DNA of 64,000 nt from Pyxicephalus adspersus (Eukaryota > Chordata > Amphibia > Anura > Pyxicephalidae): assembly GCF_032062135.1 (NCBI RefSeq), contig NC_092859.1, positions 112,322,141 to 112,386,140 of the forward strand, in the 5' to 3' direction. Numbering within the stretch: the stretch's first letter is position 1; each line of letters begins with the position of its first letter. The notes under the pieces were generated by a model. The model was not told the origin of the DNA. It did not search any database and saw only the letters and a list, made by a program, of their open reading frames with translations. This document shows, piece after piece, positions 25,616-37,978 of the stretch. Made by a program: the position numbers and the translations under genes.

Positions 25616-26924
25616 GTTTTCTGATGTGGTTTCACTTAAACTTCTCCCCTGTAAATACTGAAAAACAGCTTAAAGAAGAATAACATCCTAGAGCTTAGAA
25701 AGGTTTGAATGTCTTGCAGGGAAGATGCCCACTCAGTTCATAACCTTGTCCAGACAAAAAAAGTACAGGAAGTCTTTCTAACCTGGGTTCATGGCCCATA
25801 AAAAAGCTGATGAACTTTACAACCCTTGCCCACTCTTATCAAAATGTAATTAAAAGATTTTGGCTGCAGTTTAAGATTAAAGTACCAAGTAAAAACTATT
25901 TTCAACAAGTTGAGCCAAGTATAAATATTGTGGAACTTTGGACAAAATCAAAACAGAAATTGTGTATTCTATTGCATTGATATGAGTACCTGTAGTACTA
26001 TATGGGTATACTTTGTGTATGGTTTAACCCACTGCTGTCATATATGGCACATTATAGTCAAGATGTCTAAGGCTGCGTACACGTCTTGGATTTTTGTCTT
26101 CCGGAACAATCTTTCATGACTGCAGTGACAGATAAACAAATTGTTCTATGAAGAAGGGAGGGTGGAGAAAAAGCGATTAGCACCCTGCTGTCCTAACTTA
26201 ATTTGCATAGTGGTTGTTCCCATTGTCATTTGTGGATTCCCTGTAATGGATTGATGAATGCTTTTGGGCGATTTCTGTATACATGGCATATTCTAGCCCA
26301 ACAAAAAATCTTGGGGGATAATTATTCGACATCCGCACATAGCCTAATCCTGTTTTTATTGGGGAAAAAAACTATTCCAAGGAGAGGAGGCAGGGAAAGA
26401 GTTGAGTTGAGGTTGTGATTTTTGTTTTTAAGGTGCTGGACACTTACTGTCCCCTTTTATAAAGATGGTTTGGAAAAGCTTTACTATACTTTATAGACAA
26501 AACAGTACAGCCCTTGGTTGCAGCCAGTAATCACTGCCTATTATCGGTGGGGAGGGGAGAAGAGTTTAGCTCAATGTGCACCTTTTTTCCAAAGTACATT
26601 CTACACTTATAATTCCCATCCTCCTAATAAGAGTTTCATATTGCTGAGCACTTGTTTAAATTACTGTTCCTACATCTTACAATGTACTTTTGTTTGCTTC
26701 AAACAAGTTTTACATTCCCATCTATTTTATTCAGGTAAGGGCATGTGGGGCCCTGGTCACATTCTTGAATTTCAAGTGCCAAATATGTGCTTTGGAAATA
26801 ATTCCAGGGAATTGAACCAGAAATTGGACCAGAACTGGATACATCACTACATTTTGCAATTTCCACCTCTGGCCTATGGAATGAATCTTCACCTAGAAAC
26901 CACTTGGACTCCAACTCAACCAAC
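25616..26924. other. Intergenic, proximal desert
   Basis: No gene is recognised. It contains Harbinger-type MITE copy C (26071-26344). An open frame from 26518 looks non-coding until it enters a LINE remnant at about 26925. Confidence 0.6.
26071..26344. mobile_element. Harbinger-type MITE copy C
   Basis: Begins GGCTGCGTACACG and ends CGCACATAGCC, flanked by TAA on both sides (26068-26070, 26345-26347). The interior is diverged but collinear with copies A and D. Confidence 0.68.
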
Positions 26925-27075
26925 CAACTCTGTCCTTGACCCTCTTCAGTCTGGCTTTCATGCTGCTCATTCCACCAAAACAGGCTTTAATAAAGTGGCC
27001 AAGTCACAAGGAAACTTTTCCTCCTCCTAGATCTTTCCTTTGCTTTTGACACTGTTGATCACCCCCTTTAAATCC
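26925..27075 (+). mobile_element. LINE reverse-transcriptase remnant (L2/CR1-like)
   Basis: Translates to LDPLQSGFHAAHSTKT, then after a frame change LLLDLSFAFDTVDHP. These resemble the RT segment and motif A (D-x-x-x-AFDTVDH) of L2/CR1-group LINEs. It is short and broken; the clade is inferred. Confidence 0.6.
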
Positions 27076-27240
27076 AAATGATGAAGCCTTGGATTATGAT
27101 TAGGTTATGGACTCTGGTGGCCAAGCCATATGTCAACATGATGTCTCATGCTCTGTAAACCTCTGAACTATGAAAAGAAAATCAATTGATAGGAAAACAT
27201 GATCATTCAGTATATTCAAGTAGTCAGCTGACCTTTTTTT

Positions 27241-27616
27241 TGTTGCAATCCGTTTTTATTGTTGTAATAATTACAAAACAAGGCTCATACATAAAATGGC
27301 ACATACAAAGACATAAGGCCACATGGCCTGTAATTACACAGTTCCATGGTACAAAAAGTGACATTTTATAATATCAGTGCAATATTAGAATAACAATACT
27401 GAGAATAAAATGGAGTCACCTGTGTAGAAAACCAGAATGGGGCAAAGTAGGTAGAAAGAATATCACAGGGTGGATGTCGGTGGGACATACATACCACCTG
27501 GAGAGAATTTTATAGTTGGTCTCTTGAGCTTTGCAAGGGAGAGCCATTCTATGGGTCATAATGAACGCCTTTTCCCAGTCCAATGGGGAAATAGCCATCC
27601 CCAGGTCTAGCTCCCA
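27241..27616 (-). mobile_element. 5'-truncated L1-clade LINE with target-site duplication
   Basis: On the minus strand it encodes WELDLGMAISPLDWEK and ETNYKILSRWYVCPTDIH, the C-terminal region of L1/Tx1-type ORF2, then runs to a poly(A). A 16-bp repeat (cagctgaccttttttt) flanks it exactly at 27225-27240 and 27617-27632. This is the usual product of target-primed reverse transcription, starting with A-tract DNA on the sense strand. Confidence 0.75.
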
Positions 27617-27632
27617 CAGCTGACCTTTTTTT

Positions 27633-29165
27633 GTGTGCATACTATTGCTGAAATTAGACCTGCCCAACCGAAGCAACCTCATATCATAACAATGCACCCC
27701 TGTTTTTGGCATGGCAGTGTATAAACATAGCTGTTTTATTATTTCAATTTTATTGCAAACCGATTATTATTAAGATTTGACCCCTTACAAGTTATAAGGC
27801 TGACCCCACATTTAAGAAATCATCTGATTTTGGTTATGCATAATAAGAAAGTTTTAAGGTGTTTTCACAGAATTCACAGCTCTCACCATAATGTGCAATC
27901 TGCAGAGCATACTCAGATCTGTTATTCTAGTTTTCACATGATGCTGGAAAGTTACCTGGATAGGCTGATTTTTATATCTTGTTTATCTTTATCTGGCTTT
28001 TCTTTCTATAACATTGTTTGTTTAGGCCATATTTCTGGGATAGTGATATCCCACATTTCTCACATCCCTCTCTAATGGCTCTAAAGCTGAATAATTTTAA
28101 ATCTATTTTACGTTTATTGCCTAAATCTATGGCACATGATGCTCCTGTCCCAAAATTTTCCTTAGAGCTGGTTTCTTCTTCTAGTATCCACATGTTTGTC
28201 TGCATGCTTTGGACACTTTCCATATCACTGGCTGAATCCAGCCATTGTGATAAGTAATACCATATATGATAAGTGATATGGAAACCCAAAAAAGAACTAG
28301 TCTGAAACAAAAATCCTCTCCTTGTGGCTTGATCACAAGGGTAGTGCTGCAGAGCAACCATTACTGGCACAGGATCAGCAGCCGCTTGGATGGGGGTATT
28401 GTATCTTGCTTCAACAAGATAAAAAGGAAAAAATAAAATTTAGGATGTTACGAATCCTCACATAATAAATTGTGTGAAAATGCACTTCAATTGCCCAATC
28501 GTGAAACAAACAACTTCTTGTTACCCTTTTAGCTGCACATGATTGTATATTTACATAACCCATTTAGAAAATTAGCCAGATTATTGTAATATCATATACT
28601 CTAATATCAAAATAATGTATGAATAAAACTTTAAGATATTCTGAAGCAATGTTTCTGAATTCTTATGGCTTTTCAGTTTTTTTTATATATATAACATTAT
28701 GGTTTATATTAGCCACAAAACTAAGATGAATTTAGGAGGACAGTTTTAACATAAGTCTGCATAATTGCATTCAGCTCTATCTAAAAGATCTTAGCATTCC
28801 ACTGGAACACTGGCTACGTATAAACAATAGGCTGAATTTCCTCCAGGCATCCTCTAATTATAGTAATCATAATATTCCTGAAGGGATATGGCATTCCAGA
28901 GCAGAGAAGTTCTATTACTCCAAAAGCTAGAAGTACCCATAGACAGGAGACAGGAGTTGAGATGAGAGGAGTTTTTGGTATAAATGGCAAAGATGGTTAT
29001 GTATAGATACTGTCACACTGTAAGAGACAACCCCTGGCTGTCATTTGTTGGAAAAATAGTGATTTAGTGTTTTAAATTAGTGTTTTATAGTTTTATCTGA
29101 CTGCTGTTGTTTTCATAATCTAGGTGCTACAGTTACCTATGGGTATTTCCCACTTAAATTTATGT
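27633..29165. other. Intergenic
   Basis: No recognised gene. The 132-codon minus-strand frame at 27972-28370 shows no family resemblance to me. The sequence is otherwise AT-rich and unique-looking. Confidence 0.5.
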
Positions 29166-29167
29166 TA

Positions 29168-29400
29168 ACCCACATGCTGCAGCGCTGTACATAGTCATGT
29201 CCCTACCTTTACCCATAGTCATTACCTGACCTTCAGAGGGGCTCACAATCTAATGTCTCTATCATTGTCATATCTAATTACCTTAATTAAGCCGATCTTG
29301 ATGTTTTGGGATGTGGGGAAAAAACCAGATTGCTTGGAGGAAGCTTAAACAAATACGTGGAGAACATACAAACTTTATGCGAACAGTGTGCTTTCAATAT
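29168..29400 (-). mobile_element. Degenerate V-SINE-like copy
   Basis: Reads (reverse) as a decayed version of 12216-12560. It retains gcagcgctgtacatagtc, gagctcacaatctaatg-like text and ttttgggatgtggg. Confidence 0.6.
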
Positions 29401-31459
29401 GTATGGGTATGAAAAGACCTTTCAAAAGATCTTTTCAGTGGGTCTCTTCATATCTATTGACTTTAATTTGGGTTTACCCAGCCTGGGACAGATAAATAAT
29501 AGAACTCTCTTCTATATATGTGAATAGATTTCATTATGCGTTGATTTTTTGTATATCTTGGGCTTTTAGAGGCAGATCACTTTATTTATTTTTATGATGT
29601 TTTATGTTATGTTTGTTGGATAATCATGTATGTGATTTTTGTTTGAATAGGGTTTTTTCTAGAACTTGTTTTGTTAATCAAGGTGTCCACATCTTCACCC
29701 TAATAACTGAGTTCGGTGAATATTTACTAGTCTTCATAGGCCCAGTAAATTGTAGCTTTGGGTAAATTTGCTTTTTGTCTAAACCCCAACAATGCAAAAA
29801 GCGCTGACTAGGGAAATCCCCTGGAAGTGACTATGTTGGCAGATGAACAAATCAAAATGACCTTCCTAGATAAAGATAATTTTTAAATACATTTACCCAT
29901 CCATTTGCTGGTGACTCCGATCTTCACCTTCTTGCAAAGCTGTGTCAGACAAAGATTCTTCAGCATCTGGTACACTTTTTGGTAAAATCGTGCAAGTTTG
30001 TTTTATGTTCATTGTGATGTGGTGACAGCTCATAAATGAACTGCTGTATGCATTGACGCACCTTTACTGACTTGATAGGTGTAAGTAAAATGTTGGTTGT
30101 TTTTATTCCATGCATTCCATAACTCAGTTAAAAAAACTTACATTTGTTAACTTCCCTGCTTAGTTAGTCGCTCTTCAATTTTTTTTCACAACTGCTGTTC
30201 TGTGAACTTTGACCACTGTAATGTATTTGGCGTCTGCTTGTAAAGTACCCTACTTACCATTGACATCAGATATAAATCATTCTGAATATTCCAGAGTATC
30301 TGTTGATAACTTAGGTTTTTTCTGTCTTTTATATTCATGATGGAAAATGACTTGTTTTGCTGGATATATTTGTCATCCCAGATATGTATACAGTCTAGTG
30401 AAAGGTCAAACATTCAGAAATAAAGGTAAGTGCCAATAAGGCCACCATTTGCCTTTAACATTCAGTGGTGTTTGGATGATGCTGCCCATTGGGCTCTAAA
30501 TGCAAACACTTATTAGAACTGAAGAAACAACTTGAATAAGCTGCAAAACATGTTTAATGTTACATATTAGGTCCAGATAAATGTGACTAACCACTAGAAG
30601 CTATAATATACCCTGGATAAATGAGAACCTTTACAGACATAGCAATGGGATAATTGCCATAAGAAAACCAGGGTGTGTCAGACGTCTGTCTGAAATGTAC
30701 ATTAAAGTACGTGACCAGTTTTATAGCATCTCCAAGATGCCGAAGTCAGATGAATGGTTGAAAATAAATGTAGTATTAAAAAATTGACCTTTTAGTTCCA
30801 ATCTGATGACCTAGTACTCTTTGGGCAATGCCAGGATCTGTCTGGCTGAATATTAAAACAAAACTCCAGACTGATGCATAATCCAGTAATTAAATGTATT
30901 TTAATTGCAGCAGTGTGTCAGGACCTAAATGTGACTTAAATCAGCCTCTTGTCATCCCCAATACAACAATACTTAGCCTGGGAAATCGGCCTCAGCTGCA
31001 TGCACATGTGTTATTTTACCTTGCAATGCTGTCTGGCAGGACTGTGGTAATCTTAGATATGTATAGTCAAACCCTATGGCTGGTAAGGCAGCTTCAATCA
31101 GGGGCACAAAGTGTGCTGGTGCACGAGGCCCTCAGACTTTCATCAGCAATCAACACCCCATGGTCCCAATGCCAATCTGCATAAGTACCCATTGTTGTCC
31201 ACCACCGGCTCCAATATATGAATTTCAGTTGTGTAATAAACACTTTGCCTATAAACTCATCTCGAGATAAAGGTGTTTGGGACTAGCAGTGCATGCAGCA
31301 ACATACACCTTCTACTGTACCAAGTCACCTTTGGTTTACAGCTCTTCTAGATTGCACTAGTTGGGAAACAGACTCTAATCATGGGCAGACATATCGAGGT
31401 GCAAGGTGTGCTGCACTCACGTGTGCAAGAGACAACTTGCACGGTCTTCAGTTGTCAAG
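29401..31459. other. Intergenic
   Basis: AT-rich sequence without recognised genes or clear repeats. The open frame at 30894-31184 has no recognisable domain. Confidence 0.5.
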
Positions 31460-31675
31460 AGCATAAGGGGGAAGGGAAGGAATATGAGAGAAAAAGGGGG
31501 AGAGATGTGGGGTGTAGAAAAAGATAGGGAGGGAGAGAAGAATGGCAAAAAAAAGAGTAGAAAAAGGAAGAGATAAAGATAGTGTAGAAATAGATAGGGA
31601 GGGAGAGAGGAATGGCAAAAAAAAGAGTAGAAAAAGGAAGAGATAAAGATAGAGGTGTGTGTGGGGGGGGGGGGT
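31460..31675. repeat. Homopurine tract with 70-bp tandem duplication
   Basis: The + strand is almost purely A/G. Units starting at 31512 and 31582 (gtgtagaaa, then gatagggagggagaga, aatggc and so on) repeat with period 70 and few differences. A poly(G) run at about 31661-31673 ends it. Confidence 0.85.
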
Positions 31676-32870
31676 ATCAGTAAGTTTTGTGGGCCTGCTG
31701 TTGTCTGAGTCCCTCACTGCCTCTAATGTGTATTGAACAGTAAGCAATCTAGTGCAGTGTTAACTAAAAAGGTTTACTCTTTGTTCATGATTAATGTCTT
31801 CTTCATCACTGTGTTTAGCAAATGTGTGACAGCATGTGGATGTTACTGCCTCCAATATTAAGCAGGTGAACAAGCATAGACTTTGTTCAAGTCAAGACTA
31901 TAAATACTACTTTTATCAAGTTAAAGGAATCTGTCTTACTTCTTTCTTTTAATGACAAGACTGAACTAGTCTTTTGAGTTGAAGAAGACCCTTCTGTTGC
32001 TTAAACTTGCATAGTGGACGTTTGGGCACACTGCCAGACAGCCTCAATCCAAAGGAATTCAATATCACTTTGTATTGTAGGAAAAGCCTAAGGTTATTCA
32101 GGAGGATTTTTTTTATATCAGTAAGTATAAAAAAAGTTTTGGAACACCATCATTATTCCAATTATTTTAGAATGGCATCATTCAATGATTGCAAACTGTT
32201 TTGTTTTAGTATACAAAAATAACAGGCAAAACACGTGCTAATTGCAGAATATAAAATGAAATTTACCCAGTTAAAACCTGTGTCTTGTTGATTCATGAAT
32301 CAACATTATTTTGTGACATAGTTATTATGAACTATTGCCCTAATTACGCATACTAAATAACTTTTTAATGTATCTTGCCACTTTCTCTATTAGACAGATT
32401 TTGGCTGGCTGATCTAATGCAAACGTCCAGCAGGTGTTTCTAAATCATTAGAAACCAAAATAAAGCCCCAGCTTTTGAGTCTTTGTTGTGATTTTAGAAG
32501 AAACTTGGAGAAAAAGAAACTTCGCTTTTTATGCATAAAAACTTTAATGTCCACAGGCTGGGCACAGGTGAACTTTAACACTGTGGCCATGCAATGCTGG
32601 TATTCTATGTTTTTTAATCACTAGGTATATTGTCTACATGGAGTTTGATTGTGTTCATGTTAGCCCAGATTTCCTTCAAGTTCTTTTAATTCTACCCCAC
32701 CATCCACAAAACACATTGGTGGGTTATTTGCCATGAATCCAAACTGACTTTAGTTTTTACTTGTGGGGTTATGTGATTTTGAAAGCAATTTGAGATAGTA
32801 ATCTCGTTCAAGAGGTAAGTTGTGGTGGAATTTAAATTTGTTGGTTGCTATATATTTAAAAAATCACATC
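31676..32870. other. Intergenic
   Basis: No gene or repeat recognised before the Tc1 relic begins near 32876. Confidence 0.5.
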
Positions 32871-32875
32871 AGGCT

Positions 32876-33662
32876 CTATTTACAAAACAAGGATGATCGC
32901 AGAATCATTTCCATGGTGAAGAGAAACCCCTTCACAACAGCCAACCAAGTGAACAACACTCTCCAGGAAGTAGGCATATCGATATCCAAGTCTACCATTA
33001 AGAGAAGACTGCATGAAAGTAATAACAGAGGGTGCACTGCAAGGTGCAAGCCACTCATAAGCCTCAAAAATAGAAAGACTAAATTGGACTTTGCTAAAAA
33101 ACATCTAAAAAAGCCAGCACAGTTCTGGAAAAACATTCTTTGGACAGATGAAACCAAGATCAACCTTTACTAAAATGATGGCAGGAAAAAAGTATGGAGA
33201 AGGCGTGGAACAGCTCATGATCCAAAGCATAGCACATCATCTGTAAAACATGGCGGAGGCAGTGTGATGGGCGTGCATGGCTGCCATGGCACTGGGACAC
33301 TAGTGTTTATCCATGATGTGACACAGGACAGAAGCAGCTGAATGATTTCTGAGGTGTTCAGAGACATACTGTCTGCTCACATCCAGCTAAATGCAGTCAC
33401 ATTGATTGGAAGGGGTTTCATAATACAGATGGACAATGACCCAAAACATACAGCCAATGCAACCCAGGAGTTTATTAAAGCAAAGAAGTGGAATATTCTT
33501 GAATGGCCAAGTCAGTCACCTGATCTGAACCCAATTGAACATGCATTTCACTTGTTGAAGACTAAACTTCGGTCAGAAAGACCCACAAACAAACAGCAAC
33601 TCAAAGCCGCTGCAGTAAAGGCCTGGCAGAGCATTAAAAAGGGGGAAACCCAGCAATGGTGA
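32876..33662 (+). pseudogene. Tc1/mariner transposase pseudogene (DD34E)
   Basis: Cut-and-paste transposase of the Tc1 group. One frame runs throughout. It reads the second helix-turn-helix region (STIKRRLHE), WTDET (first catalytic Asp), HGGGSVM, MDNDPKHTA (second Asp) and SPDLNPIEH (catalytic Glu, 34 residues on). In-frame stops TAA at 33171-33173 and TGA at 33339-33341 break it. The N-terminal third of the DNA-binding region is missing. It cannot make an active enzyme. Confidence 0.88.
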
Positions 33663-33979
33663 TGTCCATGAGTTCAACACTACAGGCTGTCATTGCCAGC
33701 AAAGGGTTTTTAACCAAGTATTAGAAATGAACATTTTATTTTCTGCTTTTTAATTTGTCTAATTACTTTTGAGCCCCTGAAATGAAGTGATTGTGTAAAA
33801 AATAAAAATAAAAACTTTAGTTCCTCACATTTTTGTGCAATTTTTTTGTTCAACCCACTGAATTAAAGCTGCAGTTCAACTGCATCTGAGTTGTTTGATT
33901 TAAAATAATTGTGGTAATGTACAGAACCAAAATTAGAAACAAGTTGTCTCTGTCCAAATATTTATGGACCTAACTGTAT
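32876..33979 (+). mobile_element. Tc1-type transposon relic, 5'-truncated
   Basis: Contains the transposase remnant at 32876-33662. Its right terminal repeat (about 33943-33979, tgtccaaatatttatggacc then taactgta) ends at a TA dinucleotide. I could not find the matching left terminus, so the copy is truncated. Confidence 0.85.
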
Positions 33980-36900
33980 AGGCAGACACATCTCTTCCAT
34001 AGAATATTAAATGGAGAGATTTACCCATCCTTAATTGTCTTGAGTATCAGCACCTGCAGCAATACAATAATGTAGTACATGACTTTCCAATCTTCTACTC
34101 AGATTATACTACGGGGAATTGTTACAAAAAAGGAACTTATGAGTTCCGCTTCCTTTTTTCTTCTTGCAATGGAATGAAAAAAAGTAGGTCAATCACTGGG
34201 CATCTTAAAATATTTTGTGTTCGTGCCCATCCTCCTTGACATACGCAAGTAGTTGCCTATATTGCATTTTAGAAGCATTCCTTTTTGTATTGGAGTGGCT
34301 GCATGTGTACTGTTTTTTAGGCCAGGGTTACATCTGAGAAGTGTATGCATGCCATAATATTGTGCACTGCATTAGGACCAATTATTATTTTATAAGTTAC
34401 CAGATTCAACCCAGTGAACAGGAAACAGCAGTAGGACATTGCATTGAGTTGTATCATGTTGATTTAGTGCATCAGGCTGCAAAATGAAAGACACACTAAT
34501 GTGCGCATGGTGCAACACTATAAGCTCTCTTTACAAAACAGGGAATCCAACATTCCCTCAAATATTACCTTGTAGGAATGATCCAGATCCATGTTTTTCA
34601 ATGGCAGTAATTGATTCCCAGCAGGAATTGTATGAGGGAATTCCAGATAAATAGAGCCCTATATGTTGACCTAAATCTATTTTTTATGCTTATCTATGAG
34701 CAGGGTTTTTTTGTGTTTAAAATTGTTTTTTTTAAATGTTATTGGAGTTGTATTGTTTGAGCAATTTGTATGAAAATAAAGAAGAAGATTATTTAAAGTA
34801 GAAGCCCATCTAAATGATTTATTTTTGTAGTTTTGGATAAAGCAGTAAAGGGTTAAAACCACTTTCGTTTTTGTTCTCTGTGTCACCTGTCATTCAAGTA
34901 AGTAGAAAGATTCCCAAATGAGGACAGGAACAACCTGGATACATTCTAACATTCTATCCAATGCCAAAAGAAGCATTTCTTTGATTTTCTTTATGAGGGC
35001 ATTGCTTGGCCTTGCTGGTATTTGGACACGAGAGAAAGAACATTATCTCCTAATTATATTTTAATCTTTTATATCTTGATTAAATGTAAAACAGTTTAAA
35101 TGTCAACACTCTGCAGGCCTCGTCTGGTTCAGAGATCCAAATTAAAGTTCATCTGGAGGGTTGACAATATTTCTTTTAAAGCTTTGACAGATAAAGGTTG
35201 CTAGAGGATCACTGGCTAAAGTTCTTTTGCAAAACCATAAATTGCTGCTGTGACTATGCTGAACATGATGATCGTGTTCTATGCATGTTTACTGAAGGTA
35301 AAGTACAAACTGAAATGGCTGCTGAACGTTCTCTGATTCCCTGTATAAGACAGATGTACTAATAGAACAAGTAGTGATATCCCAAAAGATTCATAAACCT
35401 GATGGATGTGCAAGGTGTCCGCTCTAGAGAAAACAACTCGCAAACACTGATGGCATACTCAAAATCACAATTTTTGATCCTTAGTTCAGATTTACACCTG
35501 ACCAACTAAGTGTGGCCTACTTCAGCAAGTCAATGTATCTTGGTTTTAAGGCATTGGAGCTAAACACGTTTGTAGGGCTGTGACCATCCTGGAAGCAGCA
35601 TGCAACTGACTATCACTGAAATCAGCTGCAGGATTCCAATGCACACTTGGGATAGCAGTTGCAATATATTCCTAAATTTACAACATCAGGATTTAGAAGT
35701 TTGGCCTATTATTATATAGTGAGACAAATGTGCCTCCTACTTTTAAACATCAGTGTTTGAAAAGTCACAGGAAAGTTACAAAAAGTTATACTTTTATTTA
35801 ACCAGATATGTACAGATATGATTGAACAATCAACAGCTTTGAATTCTACCATGTGCTCATGATGGGGCGCATTTAACTCAAGGGGCATTTCTTTCATATT
35901 CACAATTTACTTTTCTGAAACAGTTTCATATGATGTAACAGTTTCGCATTTCAGTAATCAGTGAATGATACAGTTATTGTTATGTGAAAGCAAAACTAAG
36001 TATATGTTTTACAGGAATTTCCTGGAGTAACTAGAATTATTTACTGATACACACCAAGAAGTTCTTGATAAAATCCATTGTTAAAGGGGTACATATAGGA
36101 ATTAAGCATTGTGCTAGAGGTACTATTCAGATTAATAATTTTAGAACTATATTATTGAAGCCAATTTGTATTCCTGATATAATGAAACGGGCAGTCATGT
36201 TTCCTTAAGTAATCCCCCACCATAGGTATACAGCCACTAGGCCAGGAAACAGGTTCCTCTATGCTCTGTTGCATGCCAATAAGAATACTGCTATTTTATG
36301 TTTACAGAGTAGATTTTAAACTCACTAAAAAATAGCCAGTCTTCTCTTTTGAGTTCTGGAAAACTTTCCAAAGCACTATGGTATAGCTAAAAAGACAACA
36401 AACAAGTGCTGGACTAGTCTGGTTCAGGCCATTTACAAAAAGAGTAAATGAAGATTGTTAAAGGGGTGCTAGCAAAATGTACAAGGGTGCTACAGCACAT
36501 CCAATTAGCCCCCTGGCACCACCACTGGGTTTATAATAAAGTACTGCATGTAAATTTCTCCCTGAACTGTCTATACTTAACCTGTAAAAACAGACTGGTA
36601 TTCATCATGTGCCAGGTTTTACTCCTTACCATAATATATAACAAAAGAATATGTCTGTTTACATTCCCTTTGAATGTAAATGAGTGCCTCTACAGTATAT
36701 GTAAGGAATTTGCCACATTTTTCTTTAAGGCTTGACCGAGCACCGTGAACTATCTCTTTGAACATGGCAAAGGCATAATAATTCAGCAGCCTGAGGAATT
36801 AGGAGGCACTTTGTGGTACAAGTTGGAGTGAGTTTAACTGTTTTCTTAGAAAGGTTCATTAATAACTTTGTTTAGTTTCTTCAGCATGACTTATAGGTAA

Positions 36901-37303
36901 TGAAGTTTGCCTAAAAGGTAATTAAGCCTTCAGATTTAGGCATTGCAGGCTTTCACATATAAACACAAGCACATACGTAAGCAAAGATACAAAAATAAGC
37001 CTGCAGAAGCTTGCCAGTGGAGTCTGTGTAATACAATTGATAATGTTATTTGTGTCCAGCACAGGAGGCTTTATTGGATATATTGACTCAGAGAAGTGAA
37101 ATGCTCTATACTTTAAAAACCAATCAAAACAAAATCATATTTCTCCAGGCTACCCATACACTGATAAATGTTTTTAAGAGATGCTGAACAGTTTGAATAT
37201 CAGAAGTGATCAGTGATCATGCTGTTACTTTTAAGCTTTTAACTTTTAGAAGATTTTACAAAACGTTAGAAAAGATTTTTGTAATTGGTAATTGACCATT
37301 TTA
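33980..37303. other. Intergenic
   Basis: 3.3 kb of AT-rich sequence with only short non-conserved open frames. No gene, RNA gene or clear repeat was recognised. Confidence 0.5.
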
Positions 37304-37625
37304 GTCTGCGTACACACGTGCAATATACCGGTATGTCATTGGAAATAATCTTTTACAATCGTTTCCAAAGACAAAAGACTGCATGATGCATGAACAAGCG
37401 CTGTACATACAGCACCATTCTGCTCCATGGGGAGGGGAGGGGGAAAACAACGGAGTGGCACCCCACCGTCCTCCCTCCCTCCCCTTCACTTCTATTATGA
37501 TTGTTCATCGTTCATTGATCCGCTGGATTCATGAACGACGAGCGCTGTAGACACACCAGATTCTCGTCTGGTATCAGCTCTGAGGTGATTATCGGACGAG
37601 AATCATCTGATGCATGTACGTAGCC
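37304..37625. mobile_element. Harbinger-type MITE copy D
   Basis: Begins GTCTGCGTACACACG and ends GTACGTAGCC, with TTA on both sides (37301-37303, 37626-37628). It has the same length and interior plan as copy A (322 versus 323 bp), with well-kept segments such as gcgctgtacatacagc and gattatcggacgagaa. Confidence 0.72.
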
Positions 37626-37712
37626 TTAGTTTTAGTTTTTCAAAACCTTTAAATTACATTGTAGTATCAACCAGGAGGTTAAGTGAAGGAACCAAGATCA
37701 TACTGTTTAAAT

Positions 37713-37970
37713 CGACCTTTCTCAACTTGGGCAATCCCTTGAAATAACTTTCATGTCTTCAGGGAACCCCTGGTAAAATTACTATATCCACATACTGTAC
37801 ATTAGTGTGGGGGTAAAATGCCTGTTACATTTCTGGCGATTGAGAAGAATGTCACACTTAGAGATGGCCAAATGGTCACTGGTGTCAGTGGTAACTGACC
37901 TGGGAGTCCAAAATTGCTCATTGCCCAAAGACCCCCTAGCATCCTCTGGTGGAACCCTAGAGAAACACTG
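37713..37970 (-). mobile_element. hAT-like MITE (CAGTGTTTCTC family), complete
   Basis: The minus strand starts CAGTGTTTCTCTAGGGTTCC and ends ttgagaaaggtcg. Flanking 8-mers gtttaaat (37705-37712) and ggttaaat (37971-37978) match at seven of eight positions, as expected for a hAT target duplication. Relatives lie at 45064 and 62846. Confidence 0.62.
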
Positions 37971-37978
37971 GGTTAAAT

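Noticed and set aside
26518..27030. 170-codon + strand open frame as a gene
   Set aside because: Only its last part resembles a protein, and that part is a LINE reverse-transcriptase remnant. The rest has no recognisable domain.
27972..28370. 132-codon minus-strand open frame
   Set aside because: No domain, no splice context, and AT-rich low-complexity translation. Probably chance.
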